Shown: positions 1 to 8,972, counted from the first letter of the stretch. The stretch: DNA of 64,000 bases from Hyphomonas atlantica corrig. (GCF_000682715.1 NZ_AWFH01000023.1:62001-126000), one strand, 5' to 3'. Made by a program: numbers and translations. Notes: generated by a model not told the origin, from the letters alone.

Positions 1-1485
1 CGTTGGATTGTATCTGTCGCCGGTCTGAATCTGGAGCCCAGAAACCGTTCCGGTCTTTTCATCCTGCGACCAACGCACACCAACGGTACCACGCAGCTGG
101 TCCGCAAACTCATATCCAACCTGCCCAAATACTGCGCGACTGCTCGTCTCGCCGTTATTGATCCAGTGGGATTCTCCTGACAGCGTTCCAAGAACAGTCA
201 ATGGAACTTCAGCGAGATACTTGTCGAACTTGTCAACGTCATCTTCCTGAATATACGCTCCAACGAGCCAATTCAGAGGACCATCACCATTCGATAGAAG
301 ACGAAACTCCTGGGTAATCTGCGTAATCTCTTCGTCTTCCAAAACGGGGAACGAAAATGCCAACGGTGTAGGAGTTACTCCAAAACCGTTTCGGTAGCCG
401 ATGCCCGTTTGGTCATACATGCTATAGGCTTCGGCAGTTCGATATCCTGTGATCGACCGGAACGTGGCAATATCTCCAAATCCCTTTTCAATATCCAGCG
501 TGACGCCGATCGCTTCGCGACGAAGGACTTGGGATTGATCTGAATTATCACCCGTATACCGATAACTTTGTGGAAGGCTCTCGCGAATGTCGAGACCGCC
601 GGGCAACAGCGCGGAGATGGCATCCCGGGTCGTGCTCCATGGCCCCTGACCCGCCGCATTCGGATCGTCAATTGCTACACGATGAATTCCGTTCGACGAA
701 TCATCTGAATAATCAACAATGCCGCGGATAGTCAGGTCAGCCCCGTCGGGCTCCCACATCAATTGCGCTCGCGCCTGAAAGGAATCTAGATTGTCGAGGT
801 CACGTTTGAGCGTGAGGTCTTTGTTGTATCCGTCATGCTTGCGGGATTGAAACGAAAGACGGCCGGTTAAATTCTCCGCAATCGTTCCGGTCACATGACC
901 GTTGAACAACTGACTGTCATAATTTCCGAACTCCGCTGTGAACGCTCCCCCGAAGTCTTCTTCCGGTTTGGCCGTATAAATGGAGATCGCTCCACCAACA
1001 ACGTTTCGTCCCAACAGCACGCCCTGTGGGCCACGAACTACTTCAACTCGCTCGACATCAAAAAAGTCCGAGTTCAGAAGGCCCGAACGACCGACATATA
1101 CATCATCGATGAAGATACCGATTGATTGGTCGGCGGAAGGTGAATCCAGTCTCGTATTCGTGATACCCCGAATATTGAATTCCTGGTCCAAGGGTGAGTT
1201 TTCAGTGTAACTCAACGAGCTAATGTTACGCGCCAAATCTGAATAACTCAGCACCCGATCCTTTTGAAGCGACTCGCCGGTAACCGCGGATACAGCTACC
1301 GCAGCATCTTGCAAAGTCGACTCTCGCCTTTGTGACGTGATCACTACCGTATCAAGAGTACGAGACCCCGCTGAGCCCGCTTCTTCGACACTATCTACAT
1401 CAGCATCCTGAGCATAAGCTGTGTTACTGAAAGCAACTATCGCAAGCGCCATCGCGCTTGTTCGCATCAATCCAAAGCGACGCAT
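1..1485 (-). CDS. TonB-dependent receptor (3' end beyond window)
   Basis: Outer-membrane receptor that would import a substrate using TonB energy. The reading frame is open from the ATG at 1485 to the window edge (495 codons), so the C-terminal part of the barrel is missing. A signal peptide ends near AYA-QD (about residue 25). The plug follows, with an N-terminal DTVVITSQRRE stretch, the FNIRGI and VEVVRGPQGVLLGRN plug motifs (latter near residue 150) and IDDVYVGR. A GGAGG ribosome site lies 8 bases before the chosen ATG; an upstream ATG at 1500 overlaps that site and is unlikely. It is the first gene of a catabolic region and probably takes up that region's substrate (inference). Receptors of this subtype are abundant in marine and sphingomonad-like alphaproteobacteria, and their substrate cannot be read from sequence. 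Confidence 0.93.
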   Translation of the reverse strand, partial: MRRFGLMRTSAMALAIVAFSNTAYAQDADVDSVEEAGSAGSRTLDTVVITSQRRESTLQDAAVAVSAVTGESLQKDRVLSYSDLARNISSLSYTENSPLDQEFNIRGITNTRLDSPSADQSIGIFIDDVYVGRSGLLNSDFFDVERVEVVRGPQGVLLGRNVVGGAISIYTAKPEEDFGGAFTAEFGNYDSQLFNGHVTGTIAENLTGRLSFQSRKHDGYNKDLTLKRDLDNLDSFQARAQLMWEPDGADLTIRGIVDYSDDSSNGIHRVAIDDPNAAGQGPWSTTRDAISALLPGGLDIRESLPQSYRYTGDNSDQSQVLRREAIGVTLDIEKGFGDIATFRSITGYRTAEAYSMYDQTGIGYRNGFGVTPTPLAFSFPVLEDEEITQITQEFRLLSNGDGPLNWLVGAYIQEDDVDKFDKYLAEVPLTVLGTLSGESHWINNGETSSRAVFGQVGYEFADQLRGTVGVRWSQDEKTGTVSGLQIQTGDRYNPT

Positions 1486-1538
1486 CGCTCTTCCTCCCAT
1501 TGTAAGTCTTCTAAACGAGACCGTTCAGTTCTGGTTTG

Positions 1539-1559
1539 ACCGGTGTCTAGGTGACCGGT
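1539..1559. repeat. Paired ACCGGT sites upstream of the receptor gene
   Basis: Two self-palindromic ACCGGT hexamers at 1539-1544 and 1554-1559, each preceded by TG, start 15 bases apart within the leader of the receptor gene. They could be regulator half-sites; no regulator is assigned. Confidence 0.4.
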
Positions 1560-1571
1560 TCTAGCCATACG

Positions 1572-1685
1572 AAATTGCTAAACAGCACCAGTGGGTTTGT
1601 CAATGCAAGTTACTAGTTTTTTCGATATCGCAAGTATATTCGCTTAATTATGTCAGAAGCGAACGGCTCGCTTAAATTGCTAAAC
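1572..1685. repeat. 12-bp direct repeat (AAATTGCTAAAC) in receptor/ligase intergenic region
   Basis: An identical 12-mer occurs at 1572-1583 and 1674-1685, 102 bases apart. Both copies lie in the 229-base gap between the end of the CoA-ligase gene and the receptor gene. The gap is A/T-rich and probably contains the receptor promoter. The repeat may be an operator pair (inference). Confidence 0.4.
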
Positions 1686-1714
1686 GAAACCTAAAAGCAG
1701 AATTTTGATGATAA

Positions 1715-3397
1715 TCAGTCGCGGGATGCTATTTCAGATAGATCCCGGCGCAGAACTTTTCCTAGTGGGTTGCGCGGCAAACTCGGAACAACAATCAGCT
1801 TCTCTGGTAACTTGTACACGGAGATTTCTTTTGACTTCAAAAAATCCACCAGGATCTCCAAGTCGATATCCGCATCTGGCTGGGTAACCACCACAGCGCA
1901 GACGCGCTCCCCCAGCCGATCGTCCGGATAAGCTGCGCAGGCAGCTTCCTTCACGGCGGGGTGGCTCTCGATAAGACTATCCAGTTCAGCCGGAGAAATG
2001 TTCACCCCGCCCCGGATGATGATTTCCTTGGACCTGCCAACGAATTGATAGAAACGGCCACCCTCTGCTGTCGAAATTTCGAACAAATCGCCAGTCTTGA
2101 AATAGCCCTGATCATCGAATGCTTGCGCTGTCAGCTCAGCATTGTTCCAGTATCCATCAAACACCATCGCCCCATCAATACGCAACTCTCCAGGCATGCC
2201 GGGCCCGCTGATGTCTTCTCCGGTCTCCAAGTCTACCAAGCGTGTTCTTATGCGTTTTGGAAAGCCCATCTCCCACTCCAGCCCGGGCACGCCAAACCTT
2301 GGAAACAGAGCCGCGCGCATCTCAGGATCACCCACAACAACGGGCGTTGAAATAAGAGAACATCCCTCGTTCGATCCGAATACGTTCATGATAGACACGC
2401 TGTACTGCTCCTGCCACGCTTTCACCATGAAGGGAGGTAGCGGCGCTGATCCGGAGGCAATACATTTGACTTGTCCGAAATCAATGCCGTTCAGCAATTC
2501 CGGTTTCTTCAACAACATCGTCAAAATCGCAGGGGGCGCGACCGTGTAGTTAATCCCTTCCGCTTGAAACTGTTGCAGAAAGATCGCCAAATCGAATGGA
2601 TGGTGTTGCACCAGACAACCACGGCAAAGCAACCAAGGGACAACCATTCCTCCAAACGCCGCGATGTTGATAAGCGGAAAGGGGTTTAGAATTCGATCCC
2701 CCTCGCCCAACATGGCTGCTTCAACCATGCACTCACCATTAAATACCCAATGCGCATGATGCCGCGGCACGCCCTTTGGGTCCGCTTCTGTCCCGGACGT
2801 CCAGCAAATCGTCGCAACTTCTCCCGAATGCAATTCTGGATCCGCCAGCTGAACATTTACAGCCGCCGATTGTGCACTTTCCAGGGACTGAAAAATCTCG
2901 CCTTCCCCAACACAAATAACAGGGCCGTCATATACTCCTTGATCTGAAAGCTCTTTCATCTGTTTGGCGTGATCGCATCCGTGAAAGTCTCTCACGGTCA
3001 AAACCAAAGATGGCTCCAGTTGCTTGATCACCGACGTCAATTCATGTTTTCGAAATGCCATCGCAACCGGACTGAGTATTGCACCAATTCGCGCACATGC
3101 GAGAAAAGCGAGAACACCCTCAACAATGTTGGGCAATTGGGTGAGCACGACATCATCACGACCAACACCAGCGGACACAAAAGCCTTGGCCATCGCATCA
3201 ACACTCTGATCCACTTCGTGAAATGTTAAACGCTGTGGCTCGTCTCCCAGCAAAAGGACCCTATTGGAAGGGTCTACCAACGCCAACTGATCGCCGCAGC
3301 TAGATACCGCTTCCTTTAACAGATCGTCGATTGTCCGCTTACCCCACCATCCTCTTGATCTGTATTCATCCAGACGCGCCTGTGGTGTGATTTGCAT
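1715..3397 (-). CDS. Acyl-CoA synthetase (AMP-dependent ligase)
   Basis: Class I adenylate-forming enzyme, 560 residues, expected to activate a carboxylic acid to its CoA thioester through an acyl-AMP. Family motifs appear in order: the P-loop-like CWTSGTEADPKG (about residue 200), VFGSNEG (about 340), KTGDLFE (about 430), GRSKEIIIRGGVNISPAE (about 450) and the C-terminal PRNPLGKVLRRDL containing the catalytic lysine. Overall look is closest to cyclohexanecarboxylate/aryl-CoA ligases rather than long-chain FadD (inference from memory). ATG is preceded by a GGGGAG/GAAGAA site. It lies 91 bases downstream of the dehydrogenase gene on the same strand, and is one of two CoA ligases of different subfamilies in this region. 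Confidence 0.9.
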   Translation of the reverse strand: MQITPQARLDEYRSRGWWGKRTIDDLLKEAVSSCGDQLALVDPSNRVLLLGDEPQRLTFHEVDQSVDAMAKAFVSAGVGRDDVVLTQLPNIVEGVLAFLACARIGAILSPVAMAFRKHELTSVIKQLEPSLVLTVRDFHGCDHAKQMKELSDQGVYDGPVICVGEGEIFQSLESAQSAAVNVQLADPELHSGEVATICWTSGTEADPKGVPRHHAHWVFNGECMVEAAMLGEGDRILNPFPLINIAAFGGMVVPWLLCRGCLVQHHPFDLAIFLQQFQAEGINYTVAPPAILTMLLKKPELLNGIDFGQVKCIASGSAPLPPFMVKAWQEQYSVSIMNVFGSNEGCSLISTPVVVGDPEMRAALFPRFGVPGLEWEMGFPKRIRTRLVDLETGEDISGPGMPGELRIDGAMVFDGYWNNAELTAQAFDDQGYFKTGDLFEISTAEGGRFYQFVGRSKEIIIRGGVNISPAELDSLIESHPAVKEAACAAYPDDRLGERVCAVVVTQPDADIDLEILVDFLKSKEISVYKLPEKLIVVPSLPRNPLGKVLRRDLSEIASRD

Positions 3398-3488
3398 ATT
3401 TTCTTCTCCCCGATAGCTCGCACAACTGCCGTGTACGTTTATAAATAGATGGGCTCAGCGCGTGTTTTTCGCACCTCGAGAGTTCCTT

Positions 3489-4556
3489 TCAACCAAGCAC
3501 CTCAAATGGCGTCGCTAAAGGCAATGACACGAGACCAGCAGGTGCCTCTATGAGCGTTGGAATAGCGTTGACCACAGTACCCGCAACGGCCATCTGTTCC
3601 GCGCTTGTGCGGCCCGGGATACCTTCAGGGCGCTCGACCCCAAATGAAATCGCTACGTTGGGGATTCCCTTAACCTCGAGCTTCCACAAGTCTTTGTCAC
3701 CACCGTTGACATGCTCATCATTCATCGCCCACGCAATGGACAACAAGACTTTCTCTTCTCCGCCAATCATGCCTCTCCAGCGCCAATCTATATGACTGGC
3801 AGTCCCCTTGCGGATTTTACCAGCACGAACTTCGAGATCACGACCAGAAGGCAGCATACGATGTTTTCTCTTTATCTCGTCCAGTTGCCAGCCCAAGGAG
3901 TGTGCAACCGACGCGACAACATCCTCGAACATTGCATTCAGTGTTTGCGCCGGCGCCCATTCGTCGCTGTTCATGTCCACCGAACCGACTTCTTTTCCGA
4001 AACCCAGCAAATCAAAAACGTATTCAGGGCTCGCGATTTCGTCGGTTAGAACCACTTCGCTGAGGGACACCGACGATACGGCGGAGCAAACGCTCGTTGC
4101 GGTAACGAGTAAGCGCTCAGCTGCGAAGCCTGGATTCAATCCTGTTCCTGCAAAACTGACGCCACCCTCCTCGCAAGCTGCTTGGAGTTTGTCTCGCCGC
4201 GCTTTCGACCAATTCGGATAGAACGTGTTTCCATTGATACTAAGTACATTTTTTCCTGACTTTAGCAGTCTCACAATGTCATCATCGTGACTGTCATGCG
4301 TAGCACCTAGACGCGCAGCGTGAACCACAAGATCCGCATCCAGCGCGACAATATCCTCAATGTCATTTGAAGCCAGAATTCCAGTTTCAGGACGATTTGC
4401 AATCTTGCCGGCATCGGAACCGGACTTCTTCGGACTGTACACATACAAACCGACCAGATGCAGATCGGGCCGGTCAATGATGGCACGCAGGCACGACTTT
4501 CCCATCGCGCCCGTAGCCCATTGAATGACTTTGTACTGCCTGGACCCACCATTCAT
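3489..4556 (-). CDS. Dihydrodipicolinate reductase-like NAD(P)-dependent dehydrogenase
   Basis: 355 residues. The N-terminus (KVIQWATGAMGK, residues 8-19) is a Rossmann nucleotide-binding loop of the variant kind found in the DapB-N/2,4-diaminopentanoate dehydrogenase-like family, followed by a strand with LVVHAARLG. The C-terminal half contains GTGLNPGFAAE, as in that family. These proteins are found in catabolic clusters of actinobacteria and proteobacteria, usually without a proven substrate. The ATG has a GGGTGA ribosome site. It sits between the HxlR regulator and the CoA ligase, all on the minus strand, and may share their transcript. It is unlikely to be a real lysine-pathway DapB, given length and context. 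Confidence 0.8.
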   Translation of the reverse strand: MNGGSRQYKVIQWATGAMGKSCLRAIIDRPDLHLVGLYVYSPKKSGSDAGKIANRPETGILASNDIEDIVALDADLVVHAARLGATHDSHDDDIVRLLKSGKNVLSINGNTFYPNWSKARRDKLQAACEEGGVSFAGTGLNPGFAAERLLVTATSVCSAVSSVSLSEVVLTDEIASPEYVFDLLGFGKEVGSVDMNSDEWAPAQTLNAMFEDVVASVAHSLGWQLDEIKRKHRMLPSGRDLEVRAGKIRKGTASHIDWRWRGMIGGEEKVLLSIAWAMNDEHVNGGDKDLWKLEVKGIPNVAISFGVERPEGIPGRTSAEQMAVAGTVVNAIPTLIEAPAGLVSLPLATPFEVLG

Positions 4557-4642
4557 AATCCGTCACCCTTCTCTTGATCCGATCTGGATACTTCAGAGCC
4601 ACAATGGTGGGTTTTGTTATGAAAGTCTATAGTACGATTTAC

Positions 4643-5605
4643 TCAGGAATTGTTTTTCTCGACCAATTCATACGTCACCTCATGAGGCAACATCGGCTCC
4701 AGACAGTCTGAACAACCGACATAGGCATCAAGAGGATTACCGCAGAGTTTGTGGCGAAGAATAACCGGAGCCCCTTCAGGAGAGGCATAATACGTATCGC
4801 CCCACTTCTGCAGCATCACCAGCACAGGGTAATAATCCAAGCCCTTCTCGGTGAGAAGGTATTCAAAACGTTCAGGATTATCCTGGTACTTATGAGGAAT
4901 GATGATGCCGGTTTCCTCCAACCAGCTCAACCGATCAGATAGTATGTTTGACGCAATCGCCGTGTCTTTCAGGATCTCATCGAACTTTCGAAGGTGCGTG
5001 AAGATAGACCGGAGGATGAGCCCAGCCCACCTGTCTCCCATCAATTCGGCCGATGCTGTAAAAAGTAGCGACTCTCTCGCGGGTTGATCGGCATCGCGGC
5101 GTTGCCGGCGACGACTGTAGATTGGCGCCATAAGCCCCACGCCCGGCCCCTGCTCCCAGTTCACATCACGCGCATTGATAACCTGCTGGCAATGCCCGCA
5201 AAGAGGCTCAGGCGTGGTGACATGCCCACATTTGCTATGTGTTAGTTTCGGAACGACCGCCTTTTCCTGCGTCGCCCAGCGTTGCTCCCAGCGCAGGAGC
5301 ATCAAAGAGGTCCAGTAGAGCGCCAACCCCTTGTCGGTAAGTACGTAGTTAAACCTCGGCGGCGAATCCGTGTAGGCCTGCTTTCGTAGTAGGTTTGCCT
5401 CAGTCAATTTCTTCAACCGGTTCGAAATTAGTGCCTTCTGCAGGCCGGAATTTTTCCGAATGGCGTCAAAACGCCTCTGACCGAACCAGATCGCCTCAAG
5501 AATAAGCAGTGTCGGAGTATCCCCAACGACTTCCAAAGCCCGCCAGATCGAGCAGGTCCGGATCATGGGCCTCGAGTTATCAGACTTGGAACCTTCAGCA
5601 ATCAT
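4643..5605 (-). CDS. HxlR-family regulator with two tandem winged-helix domains
   Basis: 320 residues made of two HxlR (MarR-like) winged-helix units, residues about 15-115 and 180-275, where family members usually have one. Each unit has the HxlR signatures: LxxRLKKL or LSDRLSWL recognition helices and YVLTDKG or YLLTEKG wings. Each is followed by a cysteine triplet: C126, C136, C139, then C288, C298, C301, with the same C-x9-C-x2-C spacing. This looks like two small metal or redox modules, but each has only three cysteines (a His at 128 could be a fourth ligand in the first). The covalent double unit could bind DNA as a pseudo-dimer (inference). It probably regulates the flanking catabolic genes. 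An alternative ATG exists at 5566. Confidence 0.85.
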   Translation of the reverse strand: MIAEGSKSDNSRPMIRTCSIWRALEVVGDTPTLLILEAIWFGQRRFDAIRKNSGLQKALISNRLKKLTEANLLRKQAYTDSPPRFNYVLTDKGLALYWTSLMLLRWEQRWATQEKAVVPKLTHSKCGHVTTPEPLCGHCQQVINARDVNWEQGPGVGLMAPIYSRRRQRRDADQPARESLLFTASAELMGDRWAGLILRSIFTHLRKFDEILKDTAIASNILSDRLSWLEETGIIIPHKYQDNPERFEYLLTEKGLDYYPVLVMLQKWGDTYYASPEGAPVILRHKLCGNPLDAYVGCSDCLEPMLPHEVTYELVEKNNS

Positions 5606-5672
5606 GCCTCAGTCGCTGGCGCCTTTCCGGCCGGAACAGACCGGCCCAAGAGTAAACTTAGTGCCCAGAACG

Positions 5673-5690
5673 CGAACAATTACGAACAAT
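5673..5690. repeat. Two CGAACAAT direct repeats, 10-bp period
   Basis: CGAACAAT at 5673-5680 and again at 5683-5690, exactly one helical turn apart, followed by a CGAG start at 5693. They lie 68-85 bases upstream of the hxlR start, so autoregulatory operator repeats are possible (inference). Confidence 0.4.
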
Positions 5691-5747
5691 AACGAGCGGA
5701 CAACAAGTCAGACCTAGGCGCTAGTGACTATCATATCAATACCTTAA

Positions 5748-6644
5748 TCACTGATGAGTTTTCGCTGCTGCTGCTTGCATGAATTGCTCAAAAGCGTGCT
5801 CGGCATGTTTGGTGCGGGGAGACGATGCATCGAGTTCATCCAACTTTTCCCGGTTTTCCAAGTACCAAGACTTAATATCTCCGTCGCTTGGCAGCATTGC
5901 TCCTACGGTTTCCAGAGTGCGCACCTGTCTCACCAGTCCAGCACCGGCGGTCCAAACGGTTCCATTCAAATGGCAATCTTCGCTCGCCAGCCAGCTGACA
6001 AAAGGCGCAACCTTGTCTGCACTCAACGCATGATCACCCTCTGACGCCTCGGTCCCTCGGGTCATTTGTGTCAGCGCATAAGGCAATACGATGTTGGTTC
6101 GACAACCGTTGCGCGCCTCTTCTATCGCCATGTTCAAAGCAAAGGCCTGCAAAGCCCCCTTGGATGATGCATACGGCGAACGACCTCGAACACCGTACAG
6201 GCCTGCACTCGAAGAAACATAAACGAGCCGAGCCGAAGGAGATTTTCTGAGGGTCGGAAGCGCGTGCCGGGTCAACCGAACCACGGACGCGAAGTTGGTC
6301 GCCATCACCAGGTCAAAATTCGCCGCGTCCATATCCACGAAACGTTTAGCGTCACCTGTGATGCCCGCGTTGAAGATAATACCATCAAGACGCCCATAGG
6401 TTTGCAGCGCGCGCTCCACCATGCGTTCGGCAGCACCATCATCCGTCACGTCGCTAGTCTCGACGATCCCATTGCCCCCGGCTGCCGCAATCTCTTGCAC
6501 GACGTGCGCGGCAGAATCCGGCTGCCCCTCGCGAACACGATTGTTCACTACGACCCTTGCACCACGCTTCGCCAGATCCAACGCAAAAGCTCTTCCCAAT
6601 CCTTTGCCGCCGCCGGTTATCAAGACAACACGTTTTTCGGCCAC
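5748..6644 (-). CDS. Short-chain dehydrogenase/reductase (3-hydroxyacyl-CoA dehydrogenase-like)
   Basis: 298-residue SDR with the nucleotide-binding TGGGKGLGRAF (residues 10-20), NNR after beta-2, NAG at beta-4 and the catalytic YASSK. The sequence resembles the N-terminal dehydrogenase domain of peroxisomal multifunctional enzyme type 2, which oxidises 3-hydroxyacyl-CoA. That would fit a beta-oxidation-like role beside the thiolase gene 38 bases upstream. The start is GTG at 6644 behind a strong GGAGG; no better ATG is nearby. A C-terminal extension of about 60 residues beyond the usual SDR core (DIKSWYLENREKLDELDAS) is also typical of the MFE-2-like group. Substrate unknown. Confidence 0.87.
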   Translation of the reverse strand: MAEKRVVLITGGGKGLGRAFALDLAKRGARVVVNNRVREGQPDSAAHVVQEIAAAGGNGIVETSDVTDDGAAERMVERALQTYGRLDGIIFNAGITGDAKRFVDMDAANFDLVMATNFASVVRLTRHALPTLRKSPSARLVYVSSSAGLYGVRGRSPYASSKGALQAFALNMAIEEARNGCRTNIVLPYALTQMTRGTEASEGDHALSADKVAPFVSWLASEDCHLNGTVWTAGAGLVRQVRTLETVGAMLPSDGDIKSWYLENREKLDELDASSPRTKHAEHAFEQFMQAAAAKTHQ

Positions 6645-6682
6645 GTTTTCCTCCAGTGGAACGAGTTCAGATCAATGCAGGA

Positions 6683-7891
6683 TCACACGCGCTCAATGAT
6701 CAGCGCACTTCCGATTCCACCGCCGGCAAGGGCGACAACCATTCCAAGTTCATCATCACGACGAACTAATTCATGTAACAGATTTGCTGTTAGGATGGCG
6801 CCTGTTGCTCCCATCGGGTGGCCCATCGCGAGATGTCCCCCATTAACATTCACCTTGTCCATGTCCGGATTGTACTCGCGCTCAAATGCCAAAGGCGGCG
6901 CAGCAAAAGCCTCCATGTACTCAATCAGATCCAGGTCGTTGAGTTGGAGGCCAGCATTCGCCAAGGCTTTTTCCATAGCCATTGGACCGGCATCGAATTG
7001 ATCAATCGGATGACAAGTCACTTCTGCAAAGGACAGAATGCGGGCTTTAGGGGTCAGGCCACTCTTTTGCTTTGCCTCAGTCCCGCCCATCAGCGCGAGC
7101 GCCGCTCCGTCAGAGAGTCCCGGCGTATTCGCGACCGAGTGCACATAGCTGATTTCAGAGAGTTCCGGATGCTGTTTCAGCATCATCGTCTGCGCCAAAC
7201 CCCTACCGAGCGAGGCGAACGCTGGCTTGCGTTGCTCCAAATGCTCCATAGTCAGTTCGCCATTTATCCACTCGTCACGAGCACAAAGAACTTCGCCATT
7301 TGAGCCTCTGACCGGAACCACGCTTTTGTTATAGCGCCCACTGTCCCATGCGGCTGCCGCGCGATTGTGAGACCGTAAAGTGACTTCGTCCAATTCTCTT
7401 TTCGAATACCCCTTTTGACTTGCAAGTAACTCCGCACCAAGGATCGGAGCCAGCCACCCCAGCGCCTCAGATCGCGCAGCATCGGCATACACAGGGGCAT
7501 TATCGGCTAGAAATGGCACCTTTGAGAGCATTTCCACACCTCCAGCCAACATGAGACCATTTTCGCCAGCCCTGGCCGCAAGAAACGTATCCCCAATGGC
7601 GGACAATCCTGATACGCAGTAATTGTTCACGGTTCGGGTAACAACATTCCCCAGAAGCCCAGACTCGGCTTTTGCAAGATGCGCGATATGCCCACCTTGC
7701 GCGCCAACCTGCCCCACACAACCCAAGACCAATCTGGACACACTTGCACGCATGTCTGGGGAGGTACGGCTCACAAGTTCGTCGACCAATACCGCGATTA
7801 ACGCTTCCGGAGTGACAGAGTGCAAACCTCCATCTGGGCGACCTCGACCGCGCGGCGTACGAAGCGCTTCGAATATGTAGACGTCTTCCAT
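6683..7891 (-). CDS. Thiolase-family protein lacking two usual active-site residues
   Basis: 402 residues from the ATG at 7891, chosen because GGAGGG precedes it and the protein then starts as thiolases do (MEDVYIFEALRTPRGR). Seen: nucleophilic Cys92 in NNYCVSGLSA and His358 in GHPMGATGA. Two canonical positions differ: NEAFA reads MEAFA (326-330), and the C-terminal CxGGG reads ALAGGGIG, so the acid/base cysteine is Leu388. In classical thiolases that cysteine protonates/deprotonates the acetyl group, so the enzyme may run only part of the reaction, use another base, or perform a different thioester chemistry (inference). It is followed by the SDR on the same strand, suggesting a beta-oxidation-type pair. 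Confidence 0.87.
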   Translation of the reverse strand: MEDVYIFEALRTPRGRGRPDGGLHSVTPEALIAVLVDELVSRTSPDMRASVSRLVLGCVGQVGAQGGHIAHLAKAESGLLGNVVTRTVNNYCVSGLSAIGDTFLAARAGENGLMLAGGVEMLSKVPFLADNAPVYADAARSEALGWLAPILGAELLASQKGYSKRELDEVTLRSHNRAAAAWDSGRYNKSVVPVRGSNGEVLCARDEWINGELTMEHLEQRKPAFASLGRGLAQTMMLKQHPELSEISYVHSVANTPGLSDGAALALMGGTEAKQKSGLTPKARILSFAEVTCHPIDQFDAGPMAMEKALANAGLQLNDLDLIEYMEAFAAPPLAFEREYNPDMDKVNVNGGHLAMGHPMGATGAILTANLLHELVRRDDELGMVVALAGGGIGSALIIERV

Positions 7892-8073
7892 GTATCCCTC
7901 CGGGAAGAAATTCTCACCTCCCCTCAGCATTGACTTGCGTATCCATACCGTTAGCGCAATTCAACGGCCTACTTCAACTGCTTCCTTAGCGTCACCAGCA
8001 GTGAACATGAGAGAACCAATACCACCACCAAGAATAGGTTTTATATTGCAAGCTTCTTTTCACTCACATAGAA

Positions 8074-8928
8074 ATGGGTGAAAATGCGGATAACGAACAG
8101 AACAAATTATTCGGAGGGGGAACGTCCTTGCTACAGATCATTCTAGTCAATTTTGGCATATCACTCACAGCATTCGTTGCGCTTTGGGCCATCAGTGTAA
8201 AAATTAAAAATGCAAGCATTGTTGACATTTTCTGGGGGCCCGCCTGCGCGCTTCCTGCTGCCACAACATGGCTGCAAACCGAATCGCACTCATTGCGCGC
8301 CACTTTGATCACGACACTTGTATTGATCTGGGGACTTCGACTGGGACTGTACCTCGGCATCCGCAATGTCGGCCACGGAGAAGACTTCAGATACGTCAGG
8401 ATGCGCGAGAAAGCCGGCGGTGACGGCCCCTTCGTCATGCGCAGCCTAACGCACGTTTTCGTTTTGCAGTGCTGCATCTCATTCTTTGTGTCCCTCCCCG
8501 TACAGATAGGTCAGTTTGGATTCTCCGAGTGGCTACTGTTCCCGGAGGGCGAGCTCGGCATCATTGCCTATCTCGGAATTACGATCTTCGTCATCGGCCT
8601 GTTGTTTGAAGCTGTAGGCGACCATCAACTCAGACAGTTCAAAAAGAATCCAGAGAACAAAGGCAAGCTGATGGATCGCGGCTTGTGGTCATGGACCCGC
8701 CACCCGAATTACTTTGGAGATGCCGCAGTCTGGACTGGTCTGACGTTAGTCGCTCTTGAAAGCCAGTGGGGCTTCCTGACAATACTAAGCCCACTGCTGA
8801 TGATCCATTTTCTGTACAATTTGTCGGGAAAAGCCCTGCTGGAACGATCGATGTCTCGGCGCTATCCAGATTACGAAGATTACCGCCGCAGAGTCAGCGG
8901 CTTTCTACCTCGACCGCCTGCACGATAA
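8074..8928 (+). CDS. DUF1295 (steroid 5-alpha-reductase-like) membrane protein
   Basis: 284-residue multi-pass membrane protein with about six hydrophobic segments. The DUF1295 signature appears as VDIFWGP near residue 50 and GLWSWTRHPNYFGD near residue 205; the latter is the NADPH-binding type motif shared with steroid 5-alpha-reductases and isoprenylcysteine methyltransferases. The function of bacterial DUF1295 proteins is generally unproven; reduction of a lipid or steroid-like enone is a guess from fold. The ATG at 8074 has no clear ribosome site, whereas a TTG at 8128 follows GGAGGGGG by 7 bases and begins just before the first membrane segment, so the true start may be 8128. It is divergent from the thiolase gene. 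Confidence 0.85.
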   Translation: MGENADNEQNKLFGGGTSLLQIILVNFGISLTAFVALWAISVKIKNASIVDIFWGPACALPAATTWLQTESHSLRATLITTLVLIWGLRLGLYLGIRNVGHGEDFRYVRMREKAGGDGPFVMRSLTHVFVLQCCISFFVSLPVQIGQFGFSEWLLFPEGELGIIAYLGITIFVIGLLFEAVGDHQLRQFKKNPENKGKLMDRGLWSWTRHPNYFGDAAVWTGLTLVALESQWGFLTILSPLLMIHFLYNLSGKALLERSMSRRYPDYEDYRRRVSGFLPRPPAR

Positions 8929-8935
8929 CTCAGCG

Positions 8936-8964
8936 GAGGCGGCGGCATTCTGAGCCGCCGCCTC
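8936..8964. terminator. GC-rich hairpin between convergent genes
   Basis: Perfect 11-bp inverted repeat (GAGGCGGCGGC / GCCGCCGCCTC) with a 7-base loop, 8 bases after the DUF1295 stop and just before the end of the opposing CoA-synthase gene. It lacks a T-tract on either side, so it may be a bidirectional stop or stabilising hairpin rather than a classical terminator. Confidence 0.5.
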
Positions 8965-8972
8965 TGGATGTC

